DNA of 64,000 nt, taken from the NCBI RefSeq assembly GCF_000346465.2, contig NC_034009.1:6804079-6868078 (forward strand). Reading direction: 5' to 3'. A program made the position numbers and the translations under genes. This stretch comes from Prunus persica. Lineage: Eukaryota > Streptophyta > Magnoliopsida > Rosales > Rosaceae. This document shows positions 12,367 through 22,724 of this stretch, in pieces. Numbering within the stretch: the first letter of the stretch is position 1; every line of letters begins with the position of its first letter. The notes beneath the pieces were generated by a model, which worked only from the letters and a program-made list of their open reading frames with translations, ran no database searches and was not told where the DNA came from.

Positions 12367-13238
12367 GGTGACAATCTCGACCAAGCTATTGAAAGCTCGT
12401 GGGGAGCTACCATTCCATTCAACAGCTTGTTGGGCAAGATTTTGTAGGATCTTTAATTTTTCTCTAATTTCTTCTCCTTCTTTTTGCTTCAAGACCAGTT
12501 CCAAGGCCTTAATCGCTGCAGGTTTCGTGATGAGCCCTCCCTCAACCTCAACACCAATCCCCCATGCAGCCTCTACCGTCCTCATGTTAAGATTTTGGTC
12601 TCCAAAAAATGGCCTGCAAATCATAGGCACACCACCAACAATGCTCTCCAAAATCGAATTCCACCCACAATGTGTCACAAAAACCCCAGTTGAAGAATGC
12701 CCCAAGACTTGCACTTGTGGAGCCCATGAAAGTATTTTCCCATTCAGGCTCATTTTGTCATACCCCTTGGGCAATATTTCCTCTATGTTGCCCCTAAATG
12801 ACCAAATAAATGGAAACCCACCTTCAATCAATGCTTCCGCAAATGCTGCTAGCTCATGAGGTGGTGGTGTCACCACACTTCCAAAGCTAATATATGCCAC
12901 TGATGCTGGCTTCTGCGTGTCCAACCACTCTAAGCAACCACCTTCATCGTTAAGCAATGGCGGCGGTGATGGTGATGGTGATGGTGATGACGGTATTAGA
13001 CTAAAGGGTCCAACGTTGAGGAACTTCTGGAATCTTGACTTGAGCACATTCACAACTTCAGGGTCTACTTCTTCAAAAGAGTTTATTGCAACAGCGGTCG
13101 CTTTAGGCAGCTTTTGTCCCATTTTGTATAATAGGGTTGCTAAGGGTGACTCTAACTTTCCTACTATTCCTTCAGGTAGGTCGTCCATCTGAAATCTTGA
13201 AAATCCAGGAAGGAAGTCGAGGGTTTGTTTTCCACCTC
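12352..13238 (-). pseudogene. UGT-B exon 2 (UGT78-type glycosyltransferase)
   Basis: Exon 2 starts at 13238 after a good acceptor (TTTTCAG) and reads open to 12352. It contains QTLDFLPGFSRFQ, a low-complexity Pro/Ser insert (SPSPSPSPPP, from GGTGAT-type repeats near 12965-12990), and a complete PSPG box. The box opens SWAPQVQVLGHSS, contains THCGWNSILES and ends FFGDQ, a glucose-type pattern. The normal ending IVTK is replaced by a few residues ending GRN, encoded by the terminal repeat of a MITE. The only matching exon 1 upstream on this strand is at 25800-26187, with solo-LTR and LTR-element insertions in between. That exon is broken, so the locus is a pseudogene although exon 2 is intact. 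Confidence 0.85.
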
Positions 13239-15247
13239 CTGAAAATAAATGTTATGATGCTATCAATATTCAACTAATGTATATGATCAGTAGAAAAACT
13301 AAAATAAGCTGCAAATTAATTCAAAAAAACTAAACTTAATTTTGGACTAAATGAATACAAAAAAAGAAAGAAAATAAAACTGTCTCCTATGGATTTTTCA
13401 CGTGCCACCTACCAAAGCAACCACAAGTTAACCGCCCTACTTATTTTAGTAAAAATACAAGGGAACGCTGACTTAACATTCGAGCTTAGGTTCACCGTGA
13501 AGTTCATTAGGTACTTGTTAGATAATTGTTAACCTGCTTATAAGTACTTGTTAAATTTATTTAATTCATTATTTAGACTAAACGTTGGAATAGTATGAAA
13601 TTACTGTATTACCCTTAAGTATTAAGTTCATTATTTAGACTGTACAAATTATGTCCTCCATTTTTCATGTTGATAAAGAAACTGCATACATTATACATGG
13701 GATAACGCTAGGCTTACACAGAGGCGAACGTATTAAGGCACAAGGAGGTGCTGCACCTCCTCTCGCTAGAAAAACCATTGTAGGTGTTTCAAATTGCCCA
13801 TTTGCTCAACAGGTATACAGATTACCTTATTTCCATTTTCAACATTTAAGTAAATGTCTTTGTCCTTTTACTTTTATTTATTTTTATATTACTCCATTTA
13901 CTTAAGTTTACAATGTAAATAAGGAAGTACCTCCCATTTAGATTCAAATAAAAATACTAGAAAATCAAATTCCCACCAAATCAAAATATGAAAATTCGGT
14001 TTTAGTGCAAAATACGATTTAGGCTAAAAATGATGGCTCATTAAGTCAATATATACTTCATACTAAAATCTCATAAAATCAAGTTTTCTTATTTGATGTG
14101 TAAGGAATAAAAGTCGCCAAAAATTATCTTGAGAAAATGCTTATTCCGAAAAACCATTTTTCATACTTAGTCAATATTGCACTTCCGCTAAAAAATTTCA
14201 GGGTCCGCTAAAGCTTACACACATTGTGTATGTTTCATCTCTCTAATAGAAGTAGAGCCCACCAATAAAATGGAGCGTATCTCTATTAGAAAAATAATAC
14301 ATAATTTGATATATAAATGTAGTATGCTTAGCATAGCACAGGTTCCAACCAATTTAGATTCCGGTTTCACAACTTACCAAATCAAATCAGACCATATTGG
14401 TTATGTATAATTTTATTTTATTTTATAAAATTATTTAAATCTAATGCTACATTTTTAATCTCATAATTAATATTTCCCCAAACTCAACTTCAAAACACCT
14501 CTCTTTTCTAGCCCCAATATATATTTTTGTATGAAATTGGATCATTTGTTAATTTTCAAGCCCAAAAAGTATTTTAGTTGGAATTTGTTTAAAAAAATAA
14601 TTTGAAAAAAAAAATATAATAATCCTGTCCAAAACCCAAAAAATAAGAAATCGGACTAGAACCAGTTTAAACAGAACCAACCAATTTCTTAATTTTTTTT
14701 ACTAAAACCAAATCAAACCAAACCGGTTAAATATTACCAGTTCTGATTCTGATTTGAGGTGGAAATCGAACCACGCCCACTCCCAACTTTGAGGAACTTC
14801 TTGAGTCATGATGAGTTGTGCACACAAATTTCAAGGGCCAATAATGGTGCCTTTCTCATTGTTGTGAAATTATTGAAAGCGCATAATTTTTGCACAAGTA
14901 ATATAGAGAGATAAGTGAATTGTCGTTCCCGCAAAGACTGTAATTTCTTTTTAATTACCAATTATGATTAATTTAAAAGTTTATTTGAACTAGCAATTTA
15001 ATTAATGATGGAAAATCAAGTTGAGGAGACACTAGAGCATTTGATTTCACCATAACCAATTTCACTTAGTTCTTATTGCCAATTAACCCTAATTACTACC
15101 CATGTTGACAGTTGATTTCTCCTATGAGAACCTAAAAGAAAACTGTATGTGTCATTTTAGTCCCTCTCGGGCACACATTCAAGATATGATATTTGTTACG
15201 AGAAGCAAACACCAAAAAATCTTCTCTTGGTCTCCATTTAGATCATC
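13239..15247 (-). other. UGT-B intron, 3' part
   Basis: No exon found. About 14330-14790 is a degenerate tract rich in AAACCAAATC/AACCGG words, like the tract at 6940-7110. Near 13720-13770 a short hairpin (GGAGGTGCTGCACCTCC) sits in repeat-like sequence. Bases 15243-15247 are the left target duplication TCATC of the adjacent LTR. Confidence 0.5.
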
Positions 15248-17638
15248 TGTAACACCCCGACTTCAAATTTTACCCTTATTTAATTATTTAATTATTTAAG
15301 GGTATTTTAGTCATATTTTTAACCGGAGAGAGTTTGGGACCGCGGCTCGAATCGGAGTTGTAACGAGAGAGATATGGTCAAAAGAAGTCCAGTGGCACAA
15401 TCGTAAATATTTCGAAATGGGATTTTTTATAAAAATAAGATTTTCTCTCTCTCTCTCTCTCCCCTGCGCGCGCAGAACAGCCCCCCCTGTTACTGTTCAC
15501 AGCGGCGGTTTTTGGGCCGCCGCCGCCGCATCCGGCCACCACTCGGGGTGGCACCGGTCCCAAAAGAACCGTGCCATCCTCCTCTTTCCATCCCGACCGA
15601 TCTCAGCCACTGGAACCACCTGTCCTCGCCGGAAAATGCAAAAATCCGACCGATTTTAACCCAAAATTCAAGGAGCTCGATCTCCCTCCTCCGGCCACCA
15701 AATCCGACGAGCAAGGTATGGTTTCTCACCTATTTTTCATGCTCTAGCTGCCTGTTGGGTAGGATTAGATCGATTCTTAGCGTAGACAACTCGATTTTCG
15801 AATTGAGAATCGACCGAACTTCGGCCGCCGTGATCGGCCATCTCCAGCCACTTTTTGGGGTAGGTCCAAGAACAAAAGTGGCTCCAAATAGGGTGTTATA
15901 CCTAGGGTAGGAGTTTGGAGCCGTGGTTTTAAGATTTTCCGACGAAGCGTTATCGCTTTGGGCACCCACGTGCTGCCGGCGCGTGCGGCGGCGCGTGGAT
16001 ACTGTAGAAAAAGTAGCAATATGTTCCGATGAGATCCTTAGGTTGTCACGAGTGCGTAGGATTTTGCGGATCTCAATTCGGACGTTGTTTGACTATCGAA
16101 CGGATATTCGCATATTACGCGTTATCCGGGTTCGATAGGTTGGGACCGTTGGATGGTCCCAAATTTAATATATGTTAATCTAGGTATTTTTAGGATCGTG
16201 TAGGAATTCACGGATCGTGAATCGGAGCCCCGGATGTTCCGAATAATAATTTAAAGTTTATATTTTATATTAACCGTCGGATCGTGAGATCGTGAGCAAT
16301 CCGACCGTCCGATCTGAACCAAACTTGCAGGGCAAGTGTCCTGTACCTGGTAGAACCCATAGGGACTTTCGGATCGGAAATTGGAGGTCGTGGGTTCTGC
16401 AAGTCCGGTTGACCAGGGTTAGAGTAGTTTGACCCTTGGTTGACCGTGAGTCTTCCGGAGTAGTCTCACCTTTTTAAAGGGGGATTATCGGGTGCTAGAC
16501 CATTGTAGAGGATTACACAATATTAGAATTAATTTATATAACTATAATTATATATGGTTGTACAAGGGTACAACAGTCTAGAATGTCAGTTTGGAGTGCT
16601 ATACGCACTACTGTAGGTACCTTCCCGGATTTTGGATTCATTACAAGCACCACCAAGTGAAAATTAGGTCCCACGTGGCGTAGGTTATCCGGCGTTGGGA
16701 CAGACCCCATACATAGCGTTGGTTGTACCGGCGTATGGGGATATATGAGATATGCTGTTCAGGTCTCACGTGGCGTAGGTTATCCGGCGTTGAGACAGGC
16801 CCCATACGTGGCGTTGGTTGTATCGGCGTATGGGGAGCTATTGTGATATTGTGTTGAGGTCGCACGTGGCGTAGGTTATCCGGCGTATCGACAGACCCCA
16901 TACGTGGCGTTGGTTGTACCGGCGTATGGGGAGATTTGTGATATGATGTTGAGGTCCCGCGTGGCGTAGGTTATCCGGCGTTGGGACAGGCCCCATACGT
17001 GGCGTTGGTTGTACTGGCGTATGGGGAGTTATGTGATATGATGTGCAGGTCTCACGTGGCGTAGGTTATCCGGCGTTGAGACAGACCCCATACGTGGCGT
17101 TGGTTGTACCGGCGTATGGGGAGAGATAATGATAGTATGGCATGGTCGCACGTGGCGTAGGTTATCCGGCGTGTTGACAGGCCCCATACGTGGCGTTGGT
17201 TGTACCGGCGTATGAGGAGTTTATATGAAATCCAGAGAAATGAAATAAGGTATCGCCCAAGTGTGGAATTGGATTTTAGGGAAGAACTACGTGTGGCTTG
17301 ATCCCTCAAGGAGGGTACGTAGGCAGCCTAAGGTTATTGGGTGCAGCCGCAGACTAAATATTAGTCATATTTGGTAGTTGTTTGAGAATTATTGGAAGGC
17401 CGAAGGCCATTTATGAGAATTTGCATGAAATTATATTGTGCATGCTGCCAGTTGGGAATATTAAATGTGTTTTTATGCAGGTTGAAATTTTGGGAAATGT
17501 CCAATTTATAGGGGAGACTCTGCCGAAATTTCGGCAGGAAGTCTCGGTTTTTAGTAAGTGGGCCTGGCATCGGGGTGATGTCAGGAATTCCAAAGGGTTC
17601 GTCTCGGGTTTTGAGAAAATTCGGGGCGGGTCCTTAAA
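15248..17638 (+). repeat. 2.4-kb solo LTR (family L, copy 1)
   Basis: It starts TGTAACACCCCGACTTC and ends near GGCGGGTCCTTAAA, with the 5-bp duplication TCATC on both sides (15243-15247 and 17639-17643). It has no coding capacity. The left part carries a CT tract (15440-15462) and a GC-rich leader with a strong splice donor (GAGCAAG|GTATGG, GT at 15716-15717). The right part holds a ~95-bp hairpin array. Related copies lie at 42138-44655 and, inverted, at 53340-55428. Long coding-free LTRs with 5-bp duplications fit a gypsy-type solo LTR. A complete coding-free element cannot be ruled out. Confidence 0.75.
16668..17213 (+). repeat. tandem array of alternating hairpins, ~95-bp unit, six copies
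   Basis: Units begin at 16668, 16763, 16859, 16954, 17049 and 17145. Each holds hairpin 1, a GTC-stem around the constant loop CGTGGCGTAGGTTATCCGGC, and hairpin 2, CCCCATACG pairing with CGTATGGGG around GTTGGTTGTACC. Stem 1 changes in step: GTCCCA/TGGGAC, GTCTCA/TGAGAC and GTCG/CGAC. The spacer between hairpins is AT-rich and variable. The inverted copy at 53611-54000 keeps both hairpin types with different loops. Confidence 0.85.
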
Positions 17639-17643
17639 TCATC

Positions 17644-18923
17644 AATTAAATATTAGCTAGATATTTAAAGCATTAAGAACAGTAATTAATACTCAACAGA
17701 GAATAGTAATCAGAAATTAACATAACCAAAAAAATTAAGTATTCATGGTTAGGCTAGATCCTAGCTGAAAATTAGTTCATGACAAAAGAAAAGGTTATGC
17801 TAATTTTGAGTATCAACATTATCTACAGAAGACTCTATGAAAAGAAAAGGAATTAGATTAGATTTTATAATGTTAATCAATAAACAATACATAAAATAAA
17901 GCTAATTAGTTACAAATATTTTCACATACAATTAGTGACCAAAGAATTGGATCACGTAACCCATGTTTTAGTTAACAAATTGTGTGTTTCAGTGACCAAA
18001 TCATAAGCCTTTTAGTAATATTAATACACTAATTGTATTCAATGACCAAGTTGCTAGCCACTAATACTTGTTTTTCCTTGTAGTACTGCTTTCGAAATTT
18101 TCCAAAAAAGTTCTGAAATTTTCTGAACATTTTAAAATTCTAAAATTTATTTGAAACGAAACTGGAGTAATTTTTTTTGAATTGGAATTGAAACCTCTGA
18201 TTCTGATCCAATCCATACAAAAATTAGCCATAACTATATAGTTCATTTGTCGTGTGGACTTTGGTGCGCATTAAAATAATATATAGAATAATATTACAAT
18301 TTATGGTATTCTTCTTGAATATTAAATTTGTTATTTGAATTGTTAATAAGAATGGACGGTATATATATTTAGACAAATCCCACCTAATTAACCAACCAAG
18401 TTAAGCCTTACCTTGTTCTTTACTTGAGTTTTAATATAATTTATAATATTGTTTTGAACACCAACGTAAATCTATCTTTTTTTTACACAAATTATTCTCT
18501 TATAAAATTATACAATAATTATTCACTAATTAAATTTAGTTATTTTCTATTTTTTTGGGTAATAAGGGAGACATGGAGGTGGACACAGAGTTTGGTCATA
18601 CGAAGAAGCAGTCACCGGGGACAGAGGTGGCGGCCGCCAGCTCTGGTGGATGGCCTAAATTTGTCACCAGAAATGGGTTGAGTCACCGAAAAGTTGCCAT
18701 TATTACTTTAAATGAATTTGTTAAAATAGTGTAAATTTATGTCGTTTTGAATACATTAATGTAATTTTGAAGTGTAACAAATAGCGGTTTATTTTATTTA
18801 AATTAGGTGAAATTAGATTATTATCTACTACAATAATAAATTCTCAATTTATTTTAAAGTTTAAACCTAAGCTCCCAAAAATATATAGGTGCATCATTGG
18901 GCGCAATAAATGGAAAGAATAAT
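17644..18923 (-). other. UGT-B intron, middle part
   Basis: AT-rich sequence with no exon. Around 17930-18060 the words GTGACCAAA / AATGACCAAG recur loosely. Nothing else was recognised. Bases 18924-18928 (ATTAT) are the left target duplication of the LTR element. Confidence 0.45.
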
Positions 18924-18928
18924 ATTAT

Positions 18929-19095
18929 TGTTGTAAATTATAAGGTGGAGCCCACATGTTGGAAGGCTCTGCCTACAAAAGGATTCACACCCTTCCTTTG
19001 TAATTACAGATAGTAATGAAAACAGATATACAGAAGGCAGAGAACAACAATTCTCTGCTCCTCAATTCTCTCCTCAATTCTTTGGTTTTATAACA
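18929..19095 (+). repeat. 5' LTR of the 6.9-kb element
   Basis: 167 bp, TGTTGTAAATT...TTTTATAACA, with TGTT/AACA ends. It matches the 3' LTR at 25618-25784 except for one C/A difference within GCTCC(C/A)AATTC. Confidence 0.95.
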
Positions 19096-19245
19096 CGTTA
19101 TCAGCACGAATTCGCTTTAACAATACCAGCTGAATTCTATGATGAAACCCAGCCAAACAAACACTTCTCTCTCTCTGTTTCTTCTTTGTTTTGTGACCCT
19201 CCTTGCATATCCGAACAAACTCCGGATACAATACCCAGAAACCAA

Positions 19246-19370
19246 ATGGCCACCGCAGTTGAAATTGCTCCCCAGAGAGTATGGCTATGTAGTCCTTGTT
19301 TCTTCTTCTCTACACTCTTCTCAGCCATTTTAGCAAGCATCTGGTGTGCATGGCTGTGCATAAAAAAAAA
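19246..19370 (+). pseudogene. possible captured MGST3-like 5' end
   Basis: ATGGCCACCGCAGTTGAAAT reads MATAVEIAPQ. After one frameshift it reads REYGYVVLV, then a hydrophobic stretch that decays. This resembles the start of plant microsomal glutathione S-transferase 3 (MAPEG family). The match is short and I rate it tentative. It sits beside two better-supported captured fragments in the same element. Confidence 0.3.
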
Positions 19371-19520
19371 AAAAAAAACCACACCAACACCGAAGTCCTC
19401 AAACCGAAGTCCTCTGCATAAAGAAACAGAGCCTTCTGTTCTTTCTCACCTTCCTCTGCTCTCTCATCCACACCATACTCCAACCCATAATTGAAGACCA
19501 TGATTTCTCATTCAAAATCG

Positions 19521-19700
19521 CTCCGTCTCCATGTTGTGAAGCACCGGATCGACGGGCTTGACAAAGATAACTTTGTGTACAGCTACACTTTGGTTGAAGG
19601 AGATGCTCTTTCAGACAAGGTTGAGAAAATCAGTTATGAGATTAAGTTGGTGGCATCTGCTGATGGAGGTTCCATCATAAAGAGCGCGAGTACTTGGTAG
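19521..19700 (+). pseudogene. captured PR-10 (Bet v 1 family) exon 2 fragment
   Basis: The frame reads [19 protein letters not shown] followed by [20 protein letters not shown] and [12 protein letters not shown], then a stop at 19698-19700. This is the start of exon 2 of a PR-10 gene, just after the family's conserved intron. It covers about 55 of the ~160 residues. PR-10 proteins are cytosolic ligand-binding, stress- and allergen-type proteins. The fragment lacks exon 1 and the C-terminal helix, so it is not functional. The close match to the rosaceous fruit-allergen type is why I favour Rosaceae. It lies on the sense strand of the host LTR element. Confidence 0.85.
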
Positions 19701-19942
19701 AGAGCAGAGCAAGAACAAGCATGGGAGGGACGATCTTGACGGTCAAGGCCTTCTCGAGGAACTTCCACGTGATGGGCACGTTGATTGGCCCAGCAGATGT
19801 GAGAAACGAGGAGGTGCGCGAGCTCGACGGAGGGCAAGGCCACGCCGGCCGAGTTGAGGCTGTTGCTGAGCTGAACCGCCCAGAGGAGCGGGTCGCTGTT
19901 CTTGTCCTGAGCGGACTTGGTGAGCTGGAGCACCGTGTCCCA
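19692..19942 (-). pseudogene. captured MED33-type Mediator subunit fragment
   Basis: The minus strand reads LTKSAQDKNSDPLLWAVQL, then LPSVELAHLLVSHICWAN. After one frameshift near 19795 it reads VPITWKFLEKALTVKIVPP and LVLALLST. This is the N-terminal part of plant MED33 (REF4-related) of the Mediator tail. Only about 80 residues are present, antisense to the LTR element and immediately next to the PR-10 piece. No splice context is visible. It is a fragment, not a gene. Confidence 0.75.
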
Positions 19943-20500
19943 TAGATGGCTCAGCGGTTACTTCACGGAGGAGAAGGCGAGGCAGCTCCGGATCAAGACC
20001 ATGGAGACGGAGTCGTTTCACGACGCCATGTACCACTCATTGATATCACCGCGAGAGTAAATCATAAATACAGTAGCCAATTCATCTAATGACTTTGCTC
20101 TACACCAAATTGAGATGTTGGCCGCAACAGAGCAAGCTTTCTGGAACTGCTGTTGGAGTGGCGAAGTAGGCCCCATCACCGGATCCTTGCTAAGCTGCAA
20201 GCAGAGCCAGGGAAGTAAGCCTGTGATGTGCATCAAGAGTCTTGTGAGGCAGAAAACGGCTCGAGTCCAAGAGGCAGATCACCCAAGGCTAGTTCTAATT
20301 CTAGGGCGACTTCGAGGTTTGGAGTCCATGGTTCGGTGACCAAGGCTCAGGGCCAGAAGGCTGAGGAGGCTGACGAAATGGCGCCGAAAGAGAAAAAGGG
20401 TCAAGAAAAGATTCTTTATTCTCAGTGCTCAACAAAAGGAAGGACGGAGCTGTTATCACTTTCTTTATTCTCAGTGCTCAACAAAATTACTTTATTATTT
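19943..20500. other. further coding-like but unidentified captured sequence
   Basis: Plus strand 19950-20063 reads GYFTEEKARQLRIKTMETES and FHDAMYHS before a stop. Minus strand 20018-20236 reads FQKACSVAANISIWCRAKS. Plus 20250-20400 reads an Arg/Ser/Lys-rich run. GC content is higher than in the surroundings. These look like more host-gene pieces, but I cannot name them. Confidence 0.35.
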
Positions 20501-20696
20501 CTCTACAGTATTTAATAAACCAATTGGTGCAGGTACAGTGGTAGCAGTGGAAAAAGGAGGGGCATGAATTCGCCTGGAGCATGCGTGATATTCCACTAAT
20601 ATATCAGTATAATAATATTATGTTATTTGATTGTGGTGTTGATAAGAACCCACAAATAATTGTCTTTACTTTTTTCACACATTTATTTTATTTACT

Positions 20697-21112
20697 GTAT
20701 GGTGTAGGTTTATTACACATACAACAGTATTTATTTAAAGGGTGGTGCGGGTTTATCGTCCACGCCTTTACTTTTATTTAAATGTATGGAGCAGAATTAG
20801 TGCCTATACAAGCACAATTTACTTTACCGCACATTTAATTTTATTTAAAGTATGGTGCGGGATTAACGTCCATACAGCAAGCAATTTAATTTATGAATTT
20901 ACTTTACCGCACATTTAATTTTATTTAAAGTATGGTGCGGGATTAACGTCCATACAGCAAGCAATTTAATTTATGAATTTACTTTACCGCACATTTAATT
21001 TTATGTATGGTGCGGGATTAACGTCCATACAGCAAGCAATTTAATTTATGAATTTATTTTACCGCACATTTACATTTATTTAAAGTATGGTGCGGGTTTA
21101 TGGTCCATACCA
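20697..21112 (+). repeat. 80-bp tandem repeat with GTATGG/CCATAC hairpins
   Basis: Two exact 80-bp units (20821-20900 and 20901-20980) are followed by a 72-bp unit (20981-21052) and a partial one to about 21112. More diverged units lie upstream from 20697. Each unit holds GTATGG and CCATAC separated by about 14 bases (TGCGGGATTAACGT), a stem-loop. Diverged units change both arms, for example GTATGG with CCTATAC. Confidence 0.8.
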
Positions 21113-22172
21113 GTAATTTATTTACCAGCAATTTATTTTATGGATTAATTGTGCTGTATGATGAGTTTTTACAGTAAGCAGATCAGGACCAGAAGTTCCT
21201 TGATCCTCATCATACAATTACATCAGGACTTGAAGATCCTTGATGATGATATTAATATGAGAGCTGGCAGTCTCTCCGGTACTATTTTTGTAAATATGTG
21301 ATTGGACTTGAGGGTCCTTGATCCCTGACATGTAAATAAGGGCCTGGGGTTCCTTAATGATGTAACAGTACCGTATTGATTCATAATGCCGTACACATGG
21401 ATGATAACTGTACTGGCAAATGTACTGTACACATGAATAGATACGTATTCATGACTTGATGAATAGTACCGGATATATGAATAGTGATGTATACATAAAT
21501 ATTAACCATTTTGGGTAAGCCATCACTATTCAAAAAGGAACCTGCGATTCCTTAAACTCATGAATGAGCAATTAAATGAGATGCCAGAAGTTCCTCAAGA
21601 TATGGACAATTATGTAAGGGCTTGAAGTCCAGAAATATGTACAGAAAATTGTAAAAATGTCCATACCATGAGAACATGTGATTTTGGCTTGAGGTTCAAA
21701 ATCTAACAGTGTTGAGAACCTGAAGTTCCAACAATTAAATGGACAACCCTTGAGGTATTATTGCAAATTGTGGTACGCCACATATTTCTTTGGCATAAGA
21801 GAATGATGAATTGAGGCTCCCCTCACATTTTGTTATATCTGGGCCGGAAGCTCATGAACCCAAATATATGAGATATTAGCATGGCTTTTACTCCATTCAT
21901 ATTTCATGTCCATTTGAAAAGGGCGAATAAATTCTGAGTTTGTGTTTAGCCCAGGCCAAAAGTTCCATACGTTGAAATATGAAATTTGAGAGAGTCGATG
22001 TGGTTATTTGAACCTATAAGGCACAAGGTTCCAAACCGTCATTTTGAAAAGACGTAAAAATCACAAGTGCAAGTTTAAGAATGTGCGCAATTATTATAAC
22101 AGGAACATACAACAGATAGATTTTTTCCACCTGCAATGAAGGTGCAGGCCCTGTAAAATCTATAAAATTACA

Positions 22173-22724
22173 TTATGTTCTGGAATCCTCTGAAGGAAGA
22201 GGACGACGCCTCTTAAGCTTAGCCATGAGCCTCTCGTGGTCTCCCAAAATTCTTTCATTGGAGACATGCAGCATGTCTAGCCTTCTCAGTGTATCAACAG
22301 AGTACGAACTCACCAGTTTCAACAAGGCATTATTCTCTCCTTTCAGTTTCTCAACCTCCTGTTGAGACTCATGAAGCATTCTTTGGAGAGACGAATTTTC
22401 AGTTGTTAACCTCTCAACCTCGTTTGCTCTGGCACGCAAACGATCAGCCATGTTAGAAACAGAAGCAGCACTCTGAATGCTAAAAGCCATTGAGTCATCA
22501 ATAGCCTCTTCCTCAGATCTCCCTGTCAACAACATTTCATCCATTGGAATAATGAAATTCCTAGCTACTATGACAGCAGTAGCATCATCCATCATCACAG
22601 AATCATTAACTGTGAGATGACGATTTTGGGATACAAAGGATGGACGCCAAACTTTGGCGTCACTGTTTGTTGTGGGAGTATCATTTAAATTGAAATAATC
22701 TGGGCAGGAAGAAGAGGAAGCCAT
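22173..22724 (-). CDS. antisense coiled-coil protein encoded inside the LTR element
   Basis: An uninterrupted frame of 183 residues runs opposite to the element's own transcription. It starts MASSSSCPDYFNLNDTPTTN. A low-complexity acidic middle (VMMDDATAVIV) follows, then a long heptad-rich helix of roughly residues 85-150 (ANEVERLTTENSSLQRMLHE and QQEVEKLKGENNALLKLV). It ends with a basic tail (LMAKLKRRRPLPSEDSRT). No catalytic motif, signal peptide or membrane segment is visible. Survival of a clean frame in an element without gag or pol is notable. Upstream on its strand is a CACGTG box (near 22923). Function is unknown; a self-associating nucleic-acid-binding protein is only a guess. It may instead be another captured host exon. 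Confidence 0.55.
   Translation of the reverse strand: MASSSSCPDYFNLNDTPTTNSDAKVWRPSFVSQNRHLTVNDSVMMDDATAVIVARNFIIPMDEMLLTGRSEEEAIDDSMAFSIQSAASVSNMADRLRARANEVERLTTENSSLQRMLHESQQEVEKLKGENNALLKLVSSYSVDTLRRLDMLHVSNERILGDHERLMAKLKRRRPLPSEDSRT

Noticed and set aside
16668..17213. CRISPR-like repeat array
   Set aside because: Spacing is regular, but spacers are related to each other, the DNA is a plant LTR, and the units are longer hairpin pairs.
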